Positions 7,355 through 15,617 of a DNA stretch of 64,000 nucleotides are shown piece after piece; the first letter of the stretch is position 1; every line of letters starts with the position of its first letter. This DNA is from Tersicoccus mangrovi (lineage in GTDB: Bacteria > Actinomycetota > Actinomycetes > Actinomycetales > Micrococcaceae). The position numbers and the translations under genes are program-made. The notes under the pieces are model-generated. The model saw only the letters and a list, made by a program, of their open reading frames with translations, did not search any database and had not been told where the DNA came from. The stretch is taken from positions 310,001-374,000 of the forward strand of contig NZ_JBAJMW010000003.1 in the NCBI RefSeq assembly GCF_036881825.1, written 5' to 3'.

Positions 7355-8611
7355 GTGGATCTCGCTTCACCGACGACACCGTGGCCGGACACAGCGGCAG
7401 CGCACAGCGTGCGGTTGGCGCACGAGCGAGCCGACCTCAACGCCTTCGTGACCGTCGTCGAGCACCCCGCACCGCCGTCGGACGGCCCGCTGCACGGCCT
7501 GCCGTTCGCGGCGAAGGACGTCATCGACACCGCCGGCGTCCTCACGACGCGCGGCTCGAGGCACTTCGCCCACCACGTCCCGACGGACGACGCCGCGTGC
7601 GTCGACCTGCTCGTGCGCGCCGGTGCCGTTCTGGTGGGCAAGACGACGACGCACGAGTTCGCCAACGGCCCGATCGGGGACAGTGCCCTCAACGGCGCCG
7701 CACGGAACCCGCACGACCTCGAGCGGGTCACCGGGGGCTCGAGCGCCGGCAGCGCGGCAGCCGTCGCTGCGGGCATCGTGCCGTTCGCGCTCGGCACGGA
7801 CACCGGGGGCTCCGCCCGCATCCCGGCCTCCCTCTGTGGTGTGGTCGGGTTCAAGCCGACGTTCGGGCGGTTGTCCACGCGCGGCGTCTTCCCCCTGGCG
7901 CCGAGCTTCGACACGGTCGGGTTCCTGACCGACGATCCCGCCCTCCTCGCCCGGGCCTGGAGCCTCGTCGACCTCGCACCCGCCGGGCGTCCGGCCACCC
8001 GGGTCGGACGCCTGACCGGCGAGGGGATCTCCCCCGTCCACCCGGCCGTCGACGGCGTCGTCCGTCGTTTTCTCGACCCGCTCCGGCCGGTCGAGCTGTC
8101 CCTGCCCGAACTCGGCCGGACGTGGGAGATCTACCGCCGCATGCAGGGAGCCGAGGCCGGTGCGATCCACCGCGAGCGCCTCGCGACGGCTCCGGAACTC
8201 TTCCAGCCCGACGTCCGGGACCGGCTCGAGGCCGGCGAGGCGGTGCGGGGGTGGGAGTACGTCGCCGCTCTCGATCTCCAGCGGCGCCTCCAGGACGACC
8301 TGCTGGCCGTGTTCGACGACGTCGACGTCCTCGCGCTGCCCACGACGCCGATCACCGCTCCCCTGCTCGGCGCCACCGACGTCGACCTCGCCGGCCGCCG
8401 GGTTCCCGTGCGGGAGGCCCTCCTGAGCCTGACCCACCCGTGGAGCGTGCTCGGCTGGCCCGCCGCCAGCGTCCCCGCCGGGACCGTCGCGGGCCTGCCG
8501 GTCGGCGCGCAGTTCGTGGCCGCCCCCGGACGGGACGCGACCCTCATCGATTTCATCCGCCGGGTGTGCACGACGACACCCGAACAACCGCAGGAGACCC
8601 ACCATGACTGA
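7355..8611 (+). CDS. Amidase (amidase-signature family)
   Basis: 418 aa if the GTG at 7355 is used; a TTG at 7346 would add three residues but lies inside the second operator. The Ser-cisSer-Lys triad of the family is visible: Lys54 in FAAKDVIDTAG, the cis-Ser in TGGSSAGSAAAVAAG (about 129-130) and the nucleophile Ser153 in GTDTGGSARIP. The enzyme hydrolyses an amide bond, probably in the cytoplasm. It is a little shorter than the usual 450-500 aa. Its stop overlaps the next gene, which encodes a second C-N hydrolase, so the operon looks like a catabolic route for an amide or nitrile. No strong Shine-Dalgarno is visible. Confidence 0.9.
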   Translation: MDLASPTTPWPDTAAAHSVRLAHERADLNAFVTVVEHPAPPSDGPLHGLPFAAKDVIDTAGVLTTRGSRHFAHHVPTDDAACVDLLVRAGAVLVGKTTTHEFANGPIGDSALNGAARNPHDLERVTGGSSAGSAAAVAAGIVPFALGTDTGGSARIPASLCGVVGFKPTFGRLSTRGVFPLAPSFDTVGFLTDDPALLARAWSLVDLAPAGRPATRVGRLTGEGISPVHPAVDGVVRRFLDPLRPVELSLPELGRTWEIYRRMQGAEAGAIHRERLATAPELFQPDVRDRLEAGEAVRGWEYVAALDLQRRLQDDLLAVFDDVDVLALPTTPITAPLLGATDVDLAGRRVPVREALLSLTHPWSVLGWPAASVPAGTVAGLPVGAQFVAAPGRDATLIDFIRRVCTTTPEQPQETHHD

Positions 8612-9521
8612 CGCCAGCCCCGACGCCCACCCGCAGACCCCGGCACCGATGAGCCCACTCTCGGTGGCCGCCGTCCAGTTCGACATGCCGGTGGGCATGG
8701 AGAACAAGCAGGCCAACGTCGACCGGACCGTCACCCTGATCAACGAGGCCGCTGACGCCGGTGCCCGGCTGATCGTGCTGCCCGAGCTCTCCAACACCGG
8801 TTACTCCTTCGCCACCCGCGCCGAGGCGTACGAGCACGCCGAGCCGGTGCCCGGCGGCCCGACCTGCGAGGCGTGGACGGCGCTCGCCCGGGAACGGGAC
8901 CTCTACATCGCCGCCGGGATCACCGAGGCCGACGGCGTCCACCTGTACGACACCGCCGTCCTGATCGGCCCCGACGGCTACATCGGCCGCTACCGCAAGA
9001 CCCACCTGTGGAACCGGGAGAAGCTGGTCTTCGAGCCCGGCAACGAGGGCATCCCGGTGTTCGACACCCCGATCGGACGCATCGGGCTCCTCATCTGCTG
9101 GGACATCTGGTTCCCCGAGGTGGCGCGCATTCTCGCGACGCAGGGCGCCGACGTCATCTGCTCGGTCAACAACTGGGTGTTCACCCCGCCCCCGCTGTTC
9201 GACGAGACCGGCAAGGCCATGGCCACCTACCTGACGATGGCGGCGGCCCACCAGAACTCGGTCTACATCGTCGCCGCGGACCGGGTAGGCGAGGAGCGGG
9301 GGGCCAAGTTCCTCGGCTGCTCCGTGATCGCCGGCCTGAACGGCTGGCCGATGGGCGAGGTCGCCGGCGCGACGGAGGAGACCATCCTGTACGCCGACAT
9401 CGACGTCGTGGGTGGCCGCTCGGCCGTCATCTGGAACGAGCTGAACGACCTGCCGCGGGACCGCCGCGTCGACCTCTACGACCCCCTGCTGGGCTACTCG
9501 GGGACGGTGCGTCCCCGATGA
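8604..9521 (+). CDS. Carbon-nitrogen hydrolase (nitrilase superfamily)
   Basis: 305 aa. The Glu-Lys-Cys triad is complete: Glu61 (LPELSNTGY), Lys132 (RYRKTHLW) and Cys165 (LLICWDIWFPE). The Trp after the catalytic Cys and the LWNREKLVF segment recall N-carbamoyl-amino-acid or aliphatic amidase branches more than true nitrilases, but the substrate cannot be fixed. The ATG overlaps the amidase stop by eight bases, and the stop overlaps the start of the following membrane protein, so the three genes form one translational unit under the LacI-type repressor. Confidence 0.9.
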   Translation: MTDASPDAHPQTPAPMSPLSVAAVQFDMPVGMENKQANVDRTVTLINEAADAGARLIVLPELSNTGYSFATRAEAYEHAEPVPGGPTCEAWTALARERDLYIAAGITEADGVHLYDTAVLIGPDGYIGRYRKTHLWNREKLVFEPGNEGIPVFDTPIGRIGLLICWDIWFPEVARILATQGADVICSVNNWVFTPPPLFDETGKAMATYLTMAAAHQNSVYIVAADRVGEERGAKFLGCSVIAGLNGWPMGEVAGATEETILYADIDVVGGRSAVIWNELNDLPRDRRVDLYDPLLGYSGTVRPR

Positions 9522-10726
9522 GCACGACGTCCACGCGCGCACCCGCCCTGTCCCGCGGCCGGGGGGCCGCCCTCTGGCTCGGCGGACTGGGCCTGCTCGT
9601 CGTCGTCGGACTGCTGATGTGGGCGCTGTCCGCGGTCACCGGGGCCGGCGCCTGGCCCGCGTACGCGGTGTGGTCGGAACGCGGCAACCCGCTCCGGTGG
9701 CTGATGTGGGTGGTCGGCGACTCGAACGAGGCGCAGTTCTACAAGAGCTCGATCGGCGCCGTCGGCCTCACCGCCGGAGTGCTGGTGGCGACCGTGCTGC
9801 TGCGCGCGCGACGGCGGGCCGCCGGATTCCCCATCGCGTACGGGACCGGCCTGATCGGGCCCATCCTCGGCGCCTCCTGGCTGTCCCTCGTCCTCGCCAA
9901 CGTGGCGTGGCAGTGGACCATCGACGCCGCGTTCCCGTGGCAGCCCACCTTCGTCACCTTCGTCTCGGTGCCGACCGCCATCGTCCTGATCTACGGGAAG
10001 GGCTGGCGGACCGTGCTCACGGCGGCCGTCCTCGGCGCGGTACTGACGACGCCCATCGCGATCCTCGTCGTCGACTTCGTCTGCACCCCGCTCGCACTGC
10101 CCGCCATCGTCGGCAACGTCACCGGCATGTGGGGCGGTGGGCTGATCGCCTTCGCCCTCTGCCGGGCGCTGCCGTGGATGCGGCTGCCCGAGCCCGCGCC
10201 GGACGACCCCGAGGGCGGCCCGCGACCCCCGGAGGGCGACTTCCGTACCCCGCAGTGGGTGGTGCGGCGGGCGCTGGCCGACTTCACCGAACCGCAGTTC
10301 TACGGCAACGAGTGGACGTCGCTCGGGCTGATCGCGGGCACGATCCTCGAGTTCTGCCTCAACCCCACGTCGCCCATGTACGGCTCCGGGAGTCTCCCGG
10401 CGGTGCTGATGGCCCAGTTCATCGCCACCGTCCTCGGGGTGCTTCTCTACCGGCGGCAGTGGGAGGCGGCGGGCTTCTACCCGACGTTCATCCCGATCGT
10501 CTCGGTCGCCCCGGCCCTCGTCCTGACCTTCGGCCCCAGCCCGCTCGTCATCGTCGTCGCCGGGGTGCTGGGGGCGCTGATCGCGCCACCGCTCGGCGCG
10601 TGGCTCTCGCGGGCACTCCCGTCCGACTTCCACCCCTACATCGCGTACGTGGGCGCGATGACCATCTCGGTGGCCGTCCTGGTGCCGTTGCTGAAGCTGG
10701 TCCCCGGCTTCACCCCCGTGTCCTGA
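9518..10726 (+). CDS. Polytopic membrane protein with two duplicated halves, putative transporter
   Basis: 402 aa with roughly ten or eleven hydrophobic segments. Two halves look duplicated. NEAQFYKSSIGAVGLTAG, an RRRAAGFPIAYG turn and VTFVSVPTAIVLIYG in the first half match TEPQFYGNEWTSLGLIAG, RRQWEAAGFYPTF and IPIVSVAPALVLTFG in the second. A proline-rich loop (about residues 227-245) joins them. The repeated QFY motifs and inverted-repeat-like layout suggest a transporter. Its position after two C-N hydrolases suggests uptake of their substrate or export of a product. I do not recognise a named family, and an alternative role such as an enzyme-anchoring membrane protein is open. Confidence 0.72.
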   Translation: MSTTSTRAPALSRGRGAALWLGGLGLLVVVGLLMWALSAVTGAGAWPAYAVWSERGNPLRWLMWVVGDSNEAQFYKSSIGAVGLTAGVLVATVLLRARRRAAGFPIAYGTGLIGPILGASWLSLVLANVAWQWTIDAAFPWQPTFVTFVSVPTAIVLIYGKGWRTVLTAAVLGAVLTTPIAILVVDFVCTPLALPAIVGNVTGMWGGGLIAFALCRALPWMRLPEPAPDDPEGGPRPPEGDFRTPQWVVRRALADFTEPQFYGNEWTSLGLIAGTILEFCLNPTSPMYGSGSLPAVLMAQFIATVLGVLLYRRQWEAAGFYPTFIPIVSVAPALVLTFGPSPLVIVVAGVLGALIAPPLGAWLSRALPSDFHPYIAYVGAMTISVAVLVPLLKLVPGFTPVS

Positions 10727-10809
10727 CCCGGAACGATGCCGGCCGGATCGTCATCGAATCGTGACGCGGCATCGAACTATCAGTGGGCTTATGATGTCAT
10801 GCTGAGCGG

Positions 10810-11124
10810 ATGGGGAGTTCGGATGATGCCGTCGTCTCCCGCGACGACCACCTCGCCGGCCTCCTGGCCGCGGTGGCGCGCGGGGATCGTGATGCCTTCA
10901 GCGCGCTGTACGACGCGAGCTGTGGCCACGTCTTCGCCGCGATCCGCACGGTCATCGCCGGCGATCTTCACCGTGAGCACGTGCTGCACGAGACGTACCT
11001 GTCCATCTGGCAGCACGCCCCGGCCTGGGACGCCGCCCACGGTACCGCGATGAGCTGGTGCCTCATGCTCGCCCGCCGGTGCGCCGCCGCTGGTCGTTCG
11101 GACCCGGAGACCCCCGCGGCCTGA
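10810..11124 (+). CDS. Short protein with sigma-70 region 2 only (SigK/ECF-like)
   Basis: 104 aa. Residues 25-95 match region 2 of SigK-type ECF sigma factors: RDAFSALYDASCGHVFAAIR, then LHETYLSIWQHAPAWDAAHGTAMSWCLMLARR. There is no region 4, and no frame downstream encodes one, so it is either a decayed sigma factor or a region-2-only protein that could bind core RNA polymerase without -35 recognition. A TATGAT (10790-10795) lies 14 bases before the ATG, so it may be expressed. It stands alone between the amidase operon and a convergent esterase gene. Confidence 0.6.
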   Translation: MGSSDDAVVSRDDHLAGLLAAVARGDRDAFSALYDASCGHVFAAIRTVIAGDLHREHVLHETYLSIWQHAPAWDAAHGTAMSWCLMLARRCAAAGRSDPETPAA

Positions 11125-11180
11125 CGGCGTCCTACCGATCGGCCGCGGGGTTCGCCCGAACGCCCGTTGGGGCCGCCGGT

Positions 11181-12077
11181 TCAGAGCGCGCGCTTGATGC
11201 TCTCCACGACCGCAGCCGAGCCCTCCCGGCCGATGCGGGTGGGCAGCAGCGGGTAGACGTGCACCTGCCCCGCCTTCTCGTGGACCGTGATCTCGACGCC
11301 GGCGTCCCGTGCCTTCTTCTCCAGCAGGTGGACGTCGGGGTTGAGCACGTCCCGCGAGCCGATGAAGACCGTCAGCGGGCCGAGGCCCGTGAGGTCGCCG
11401 AACAGCGGGCTCACCGCCGGGTCGGTCATCGGCAGGTCACCGCGCCACGCCTCGGCGAACACCGTGGCGCCCTCGGTGCCCAGCCACGGGTCGGTCGGCT
11501 GCACGTCGGGGATCTGCGGGTTGCTGAACGTCAGGTCGAGCGCGGGGGAGATGAGGGTCGTCATCGGCAGGCGGACACCGTCGTCCCGCAGCTGCAGGGC
11601 GGCGGAGAGGGCGATCTGCCCGCCCGCGGAGTCACCGGCCAGGCACGTCGGCCCGTACTTCTCGAGATCGGACCGGACGAGTTCGACGACCCGGTCCCGG
11701 GTCTCCCCCGCCGTCCCGTAGGGCACCAGTGGGTAGATCGGCACGGTGACGGCGACGCCTGCCTCGGCCGCGATGTCCGCGATGAGGCGCCAGTGGAAGC
11801 CCACGATCTGGTTGACCCAGCCACCCCCGTGCGCATACACGACGCTGCCGGCCGGCCGCGGTGTCGCGGTGGGCGTGACGGTGTACACCGGCCAGTGCCG
11901 ATCCTGGACGACGTCGACGCGGACGTCGCTGCGCAGGCGCTTCGGCGGCCCGTAGGCGGCCGGGCGCAGGACGTTGTCCTCCAGTCGCTTGCGGGCGCCG
12001 GCGGCCGTGACGAACGGCTTGTTCGCCCCCGCCAGGCGCAGCAACGGGGAGACGAGGGCATCGGGCAGTGTGACCAT
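11181..12077 (-). CDS. Alpha/beta hydrolase, hormone-sensitive-lipase family
   Basis: 298 aa from the ATG at 12077; a longer in-frame start at 12191 would only add an Arg/Ser-rich tail without features. The HSL oxyanion motif HGGGW is at 83-87, the nucleophile Ser150 in GDSAGG, and the likely triad partners are Asp243 (SRDVLNPD) and His273 (QVHVYP). Such enzymes cleave short-chain esters or lactones and are cytoplasmic; no signal peptide is seen. It is monocistronic and convergent with the sigma-like gene. Confidence 0.9.
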   Translation of the reverse strand: MVTLPDALVSPLLRLAGANKPFVTAAGARKRLEDNVLRPAAYGPPKRLRSDVRVDVVQDRHWPVYTVTPTATPRPAGSVVYAHGGGWVNQIVGFHWRLIADIAAEAGVAVTVPIYPLVPYGTAGETRDRVVELVRSDLEKYGPTCLAGDSAGGQIALSAALQLRDDGVRLPMTTLISPALDLTFSNPQIPDVQPTDPWLGTEGATVFAEAWRGDLPMTDPAVSPLFGDLTGLGPLTVFIGSRDVLNPDVHLLEKKARDAGVEITVHEKAGQVHVYPLLPTRIGREGSAAVVESIKRAL

Positions 12078-12254
12078 GGACGAAGCGCTCCTGACTCGGG
12101 AGGACCGAACTCGTGAAGACCGACGGATCGGCCGGTGGACCGGCGCTGACGCCCGTCGGAAATGCCTGGTGACCAGCACCGATGCGCTCACGCTACCCCG
12201 CGCAACTGTCGGTTCCCGTGGAGCACCCCGTGCCGACCCGCGGAGCCTCCTGTG

Positions 12255-14528
12255 CTATCCCGCGGAGGCGAGCGTGAACGGCAGCACCGCGCCGGCGCCG
12301 GCCCGGCGCAGGTCCCGCGCCGCCACGGTGAGGGTCCACCGGGAGTCGACCAGGTCGTCCACGAGCAGCACCGGCTCTCCGTCCAGCTCCGCGAGCGCCG
12401 CGGCGAGCTCGGGGGTGACGACGTGGCCACCCCACACCCCGGCGAGCCGGAACGCGCTGTTGCCACCCGGGCGGGACGCCGGGTGCCCGTCCCGCACCGG
12501 CATTTCCCCCAGGTAGCGCAGGCGGCCCACCTCGGCCAGCCCGCGCGCGAGGGAGGTGATCAGTTGCGGCTGTGTCCGGGAGCCCAGCGCGACGACCCCG
12601 GCCGGCCGGCGTGCCCAGCCCCACTCGCGGAGCACGCGGACGCAGGCCTTCCCGAGGTCGGCGGGCAGCTCGCCGTCACGCGGAGCGGGAAGGGTCGAGT
12701 CGGCCTCGCCCGACTCGACGGGACGCGCGTCGAACACCTCTCGCAGCCGGCCGCCGAACCCGAGGTCCGACAGGCGCGCCAGTGCCCGCCCGGGCTCGGC
12801 CCGCTCCGCCTCGGGGATCTTGCCCTTGACCGGCGAACCCTCGTCGTCGGTGACGCCGAGCCGGTCCATGCCCGACGGCCAGGTGGTGCGCGGTTCGATC
12901 TCGACGCCGGCCGCGGCCAGGGCACCGGCGGCGCGCTCGGTGCTGCCGGCATCGACGGCGGCCGGGTACCAGGGTGCGGTGCACCGGTCGCACCGGCCGC
13001 AGGGGGCGGCGTCCTCGTCGTCGAGCTGCCGGGTGAGGAACTCCATGCGGCAGCCGGTGGTGCGCTCGTACTCGAGCATCGCCTGCTGCTCGGCCTTGCG
13101 GGCGGCCGAGATGGCGGCGTACCGCTGCTCGTCGTACACCCACGGCACGCCGGTGGCCTGCCAGCCGCCGGCGACCTTCTCGATCGCCCCGTCGACCGCG
13201 AGCACCTTGAGCAGCAGCTCGAGCGGGGTGCGCCGCAGGTCGACCCGGGCCTCCAGCGCGGGCACGCTGAGCGCGCCCCCGGCGTCGGTGAGCTCGGCGA
13301 TGACGGCCTCGGCCTTCTCGCGGCGCGGCATGGATGCGGTGGCGAAGTACTGCCAGATGTTCTCGTCCTCGATGCCGGGCAGCAGCAGCACGTCCGCATC
13401 CGCCCCGGACCGGCCGGCACGGCCGACCTGCTGGTAGTACGCCACGGGCGAGGACGGGGCGCCGAGGTGGATGACGAACCCCAGGTCCGGCTTGTCGAAG
13501 CCCATGCCGAGCGCGCTGGTGGCGACGAGGGCCTTGACCCGGTTGTCCTTGAGCGCGTCCTCCAGTTCCTGCCGGTCCGCGGGGTCGGTGCGGCCGGTGT
13601 AGGCGCGCACGTCGTACCCGGCGGCGGCGAGGGCGCGGGCGGTGTCCTCGGCGGCCGCCACGGTCAGGGCGTAGATGATGCCCGATCCCGTCAGGTCCCC
13701 CAGGTGCTGGAGCAGCCAGCCGAGCCGGTCCGTGTTGTTGCCCAGCCGCAGCACCCCCAGTCGCAGGGATCGGCGCGCGAGCGGGCCGCGGAGGGTGAAG
13801 ACGCCGTCGTCGGCGCCCGCACCCCGGGGTGAGGCGGCAGCGCCGTCGAGCAGCCGCACGTCCAGCTGCTCGGCGACGTCGGCGACCACCCGGGCGTTCG
13901 CCGTCGCCGTCGTGGCGAGCACCGGCACACCGTCGGGCAGCTCGGCCAGCAGGTCCCGGATGCGGCGGTAGTCGGGCCGGAAGTCGTGGCCCCAGTCGGA
14001 GATGCAGTGGGCCTCGTCGATGACGACGAGCGCGCACCGGCGGATCAGGTCCGGCAGCTGCTCGGCCCGGAAGCGCGGGTTGGTGAGCCGTTCGGGCGAG
14101 ATGAGCAGGACGTCGACGTCGTCGGCCGCGAGCCGGCCCGAGATGTCGGACCACTCGGTGGCGTTCGCGGAGTTGATCGCCACCGCACGCACGCCGGCGC
14201 GCTCGGCCGCGCCGATCTGGTCCCGCATCAGGGCCAGCAGCGGGGAGACGATGAGCGCCGGACCGGCCCCGCGACGGCGCAGCAGCAAGGACGCGAGGAA
14301 GTAGACCGCGGACTTGCCCCACCCGGTGCGCTGGACGACGAGGGCGCGCCGGTGATCGGCCACCAGCGCCTCGATCGCCTCGTACTGCCCGGGGTGGAAG
14401 CCGGCGTCGGGGTTGCCGGTGAGGGCGTGCAGCACCTCGAGCGCCTCGGCGTACAGCCCGCGGTCGCGGACGGTCGGCTCGTTCTCGTCGAGCGCGGTGG
14501 TGCTGTCGGTCTGCGGGGTCGGGCTCAT
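12255..14528 (-). CDS. RecQ-family DNA helicase with C-terminal phosphoribosyltransferase-like domain
   Basis: 757 aa. The superfamily 2 helicase core has motif I QRTGWGKS (66-73), DEAHCISDWGHDFRPDY (171-187) and motif VI YYQQVGRAGRSG near 380. Cysteines near 495-518 (one Cys, then CGRCDRC) give a RecQ-type zinc site. The last 150 residues are unlike a standard HRDC tail and include VLLVDDLVDSRWTLT (about 720-734), the PRPP-binding signature of type I phosphoribosyltransferases. The helicase should unwind recombination or repair intermediates. Whether the tail binds a nucleotide is unknown; its acidic-acidic motif is intact. It is monocistronic. Confidence 0.9.
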   Translation of the reverse strand: MSPTPQTDSTTALDENEPTVRDRGLYAEALEVLHALTGNPDAGFHPGQYEAIEALVADHRRALVVQRTGWGKSAVYFLASLLLRRRGAGPALIVSPLLALMRDQIGAAERAGVRAVAINSANATEWSDISGRLAADDVDVLLISPERLTNPRFRAEQLPDLIRRCALVVIDEAHCISDWGHDFRPDYRRIRDLLAELPDGVPVLATTATANARVVADVAEQLDVRLLDGAAASPRGAGADDGVFTLRGPLARRSLRLGVLRLGNNTDRLGWLLQHLGDLTGSGIIYALTVAAAEDTARALAAAGYDVRAYTGRTDPADRQELEDALKDNRVKALVATSALGMGFDKPDLGFVIHLGAPSSPVAYYQQVGRAGRSGADADVLLLPGIEDENIWQYFATASMPRREKAEAVIAELTDAGGALSVPALEARVDLRRTPLELLLKVLAVDGAIEKVAGGWQATGVPWVYDEQRYAAISAARKAEQQAMLEYERTTGCRMEFLTRQLDDEDAAPCGRCDRCTAPWYPAAVDAGSTERAAGALAAAGVEIEPRTTWPSGMDRLGVTDDEGSPVKGKIPEAERAEPGRALARLSDLGFGGRLREVFDARPVESGEADSTLPAPRDGELPADLGKACVRVLREWGWARRPAGVVALGSRTQPQLITSLARGLAEVGRLRYLGEMPVRDGHPASRPGGNSAFRLAGVWGGHVVTPELAAALAELDGEPVLLVDDLVDSRWTLTVAARDLRRAGAGAVLPFTLASAG

Positions 14529-14622
14529 GCTCCCAGCCTCTCAGGTCCCTCCGACAGTTCGCTCGACGGGCAGCAATCGGGCGCCCGGGCGAGCAGCCGC
14601 CAGCGCCGCAGCCGACCCGGCG

Positions 14623-15048
14623 TCAGGCGCCGGGCAGCAGCTCGTCGATCAGGGCATCCACGCGGCGACCGATGTCGTCGCGCACCAGCCGCATCCGCTC
14701 GATGCCGTCGATCCCGCGGATGGACGGTTCGTCGGTGTCCCAGGTGACGATCGTGCCGCGCATCCCCTCGACGGGCTCGACCACGGCCTCCCGGCCGAGC
14801 ACGACGACGCGATCGGCCCGCCGCAGCAGCGCCGGGTCGAGCGACTTGGGGTACTCGCCGGCGACGGAGGCACCGGCCTCCTCGAGGGACTCGCGCGAGA
14901 GGCCGTTCAGCTCCGTCCCGGGCCGGACTCCGGCGGAGTGGATCTCGAGCGCCTCACCGGCGTCGCGGCGGGCGAGGGCGGCGGCCATCTGCGACTTGCC
15001 GGCGTTCTTCACGCAGACGAAGACGACGCAGGGACGGTCAGCGGGCAC
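14623..15048 (-). CDS. Low-molecular-weight phosphatase / arsenate reductase-like protein
   Basis: 141 aa with the low-molecular-weight phosphatase fold. The P-loop is VCVKNAGKSQMAAALA: nucleophile Cys12, Asn15, then Lys18 where the family normally has Arg, and Ser19. The acid-loop Asp is probably in TWDTDEPS. In corynebacteria and relatives, homologues serve as mycothiol-dependent arsenate reductases, but no ars genes are next to it here. It could equally be a protein phosphatase. It ends 94 bases from the start of recQ and is preceded by an 11-G run. Confidence 0.82.
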   Translation of the reverse strand: MPADRPCVVFVCVKNAGKSQMAAALARRDAGEALEIHSAGVRPGTELNGLSRESLEEAGASVAGEYPKSLDPALLRRADRVVVLGREAVVEPVEGMRGTIVTWDTDEPSIRGIDGIERMRLVRDDIGRRVDALIDELLPGA

Positions 15049-15070
15049 GGTGTCCTCCGGGACGGCGGCA

Positions 15071-15081
15071 GGGGGGGGGGG
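15071..15081. repeat. Run of 11 G
   Basis: Eleven consecutive G on the plus strand (C on the minus) lie between the phosphatase start (15048) and the end of the AsnC-type gene (15089). The run is in the leader of the phosphatase gene. It could vary in length by slippage or be a sequencing artefact. Confidence 0.9.
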
Positions 15082-15088
15082 ACGGGAT

Positions 15089-15538
15089 TCACCGTACCGG
15101 CCGCAGCGACTTGATGACCTTCATGGGGAACCGGGACGTGACCGTCTGGATGCCGGCGATGGTCATGATCCGGTTGCGGATGAACGCCTCGTAGGCCGCC
15201 AGGTCGGGGACGGCGACCCGGATGAAGTAGTCGGGCGAGCCGAAGAGCCGGAACATCTCGAGGACCTCGTCCATCTCCTCGACGGTCTGTTCGAAGTGGT
15301 CGACGGTCGCCAGGTCGAACTGCTGGAGGGCGACGTCGAGGATCACCTCGAACCCCTCGCCGAGGGCCGACGGGTCGATGTCGGCGCCGTAGCCGAGGAT
15401 CACGCCGTCCTCCTCGAGCCGCTGCACGCGGCGCAGGCACGGACCCGGCGTGAGGCCGACGCGGTCGGCGAGGGCGACGTTCGAGATGCGTCCGTCGTGG
15501 CGGAGGATGTCGATGATGGCGCGATCGATGCGGTCCAT
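15089..15538 (-). CDS. Lrp/AsnC-family transcriptional regulator
   Basis: 149 aa: N-terminal helix-turn-helix (MDRIDRAIIDILRHDGRISNVALADRVGLTPGPCLRRVQRL as a family pattern, residues 1-41), a linker, and the RAM ligand-binding domain from about residue 65 (VILDVALQQFD through FRLFGSPDYFIRVAV). It diverges from azlCD, the branched-chain amino acid exporter pair. In Bacillus the homologous azlB represses azlCD, so this gene very likely responds to branched-chain amino acids and controls the divergent operon. The shared region between 15539 and 15617 carries direct repeats. Confidence 0.93.
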   Translation of the reverse strand: MDRIDRAIIDILRHDGRISNVALADRVGLTPGPCLRRVQRLEEDGVILGYGADIDPSALGEGFEVILDVALQQFDLATVDHFEQTVEEMDEVLEMFRLFGSPDYFIRVAVPDLAAYEAFIRNRIMTIAGIQTVTSRFPMKVIKSLRPVR

Positions 15539-15552
15539 GCCAGATCATTGCA

Positions 15553-15568
15553 CGATCAGTCGATCAGT
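15553..15568. promoter_or_regulatory. Tandem CGATCAGT repeats between the AsnC-type gene and azlC
   Basis: CGATCAGT occurs twice back to back (15553-15560 and 15561-15568). GATCATTG just to the left and ACCGAATCGG to the right extend the motif-rich stretch. The position fits an Lrp/AsnC binding region serving both divergent promoters, but the assignment is inferred from location. Confidence 0.5.
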
Positions 15569-15617
15569 CGACCGAATCGGCAACCCGGTGGCAGGCGGAT
15601 CCTGAGATCATGGTGGA

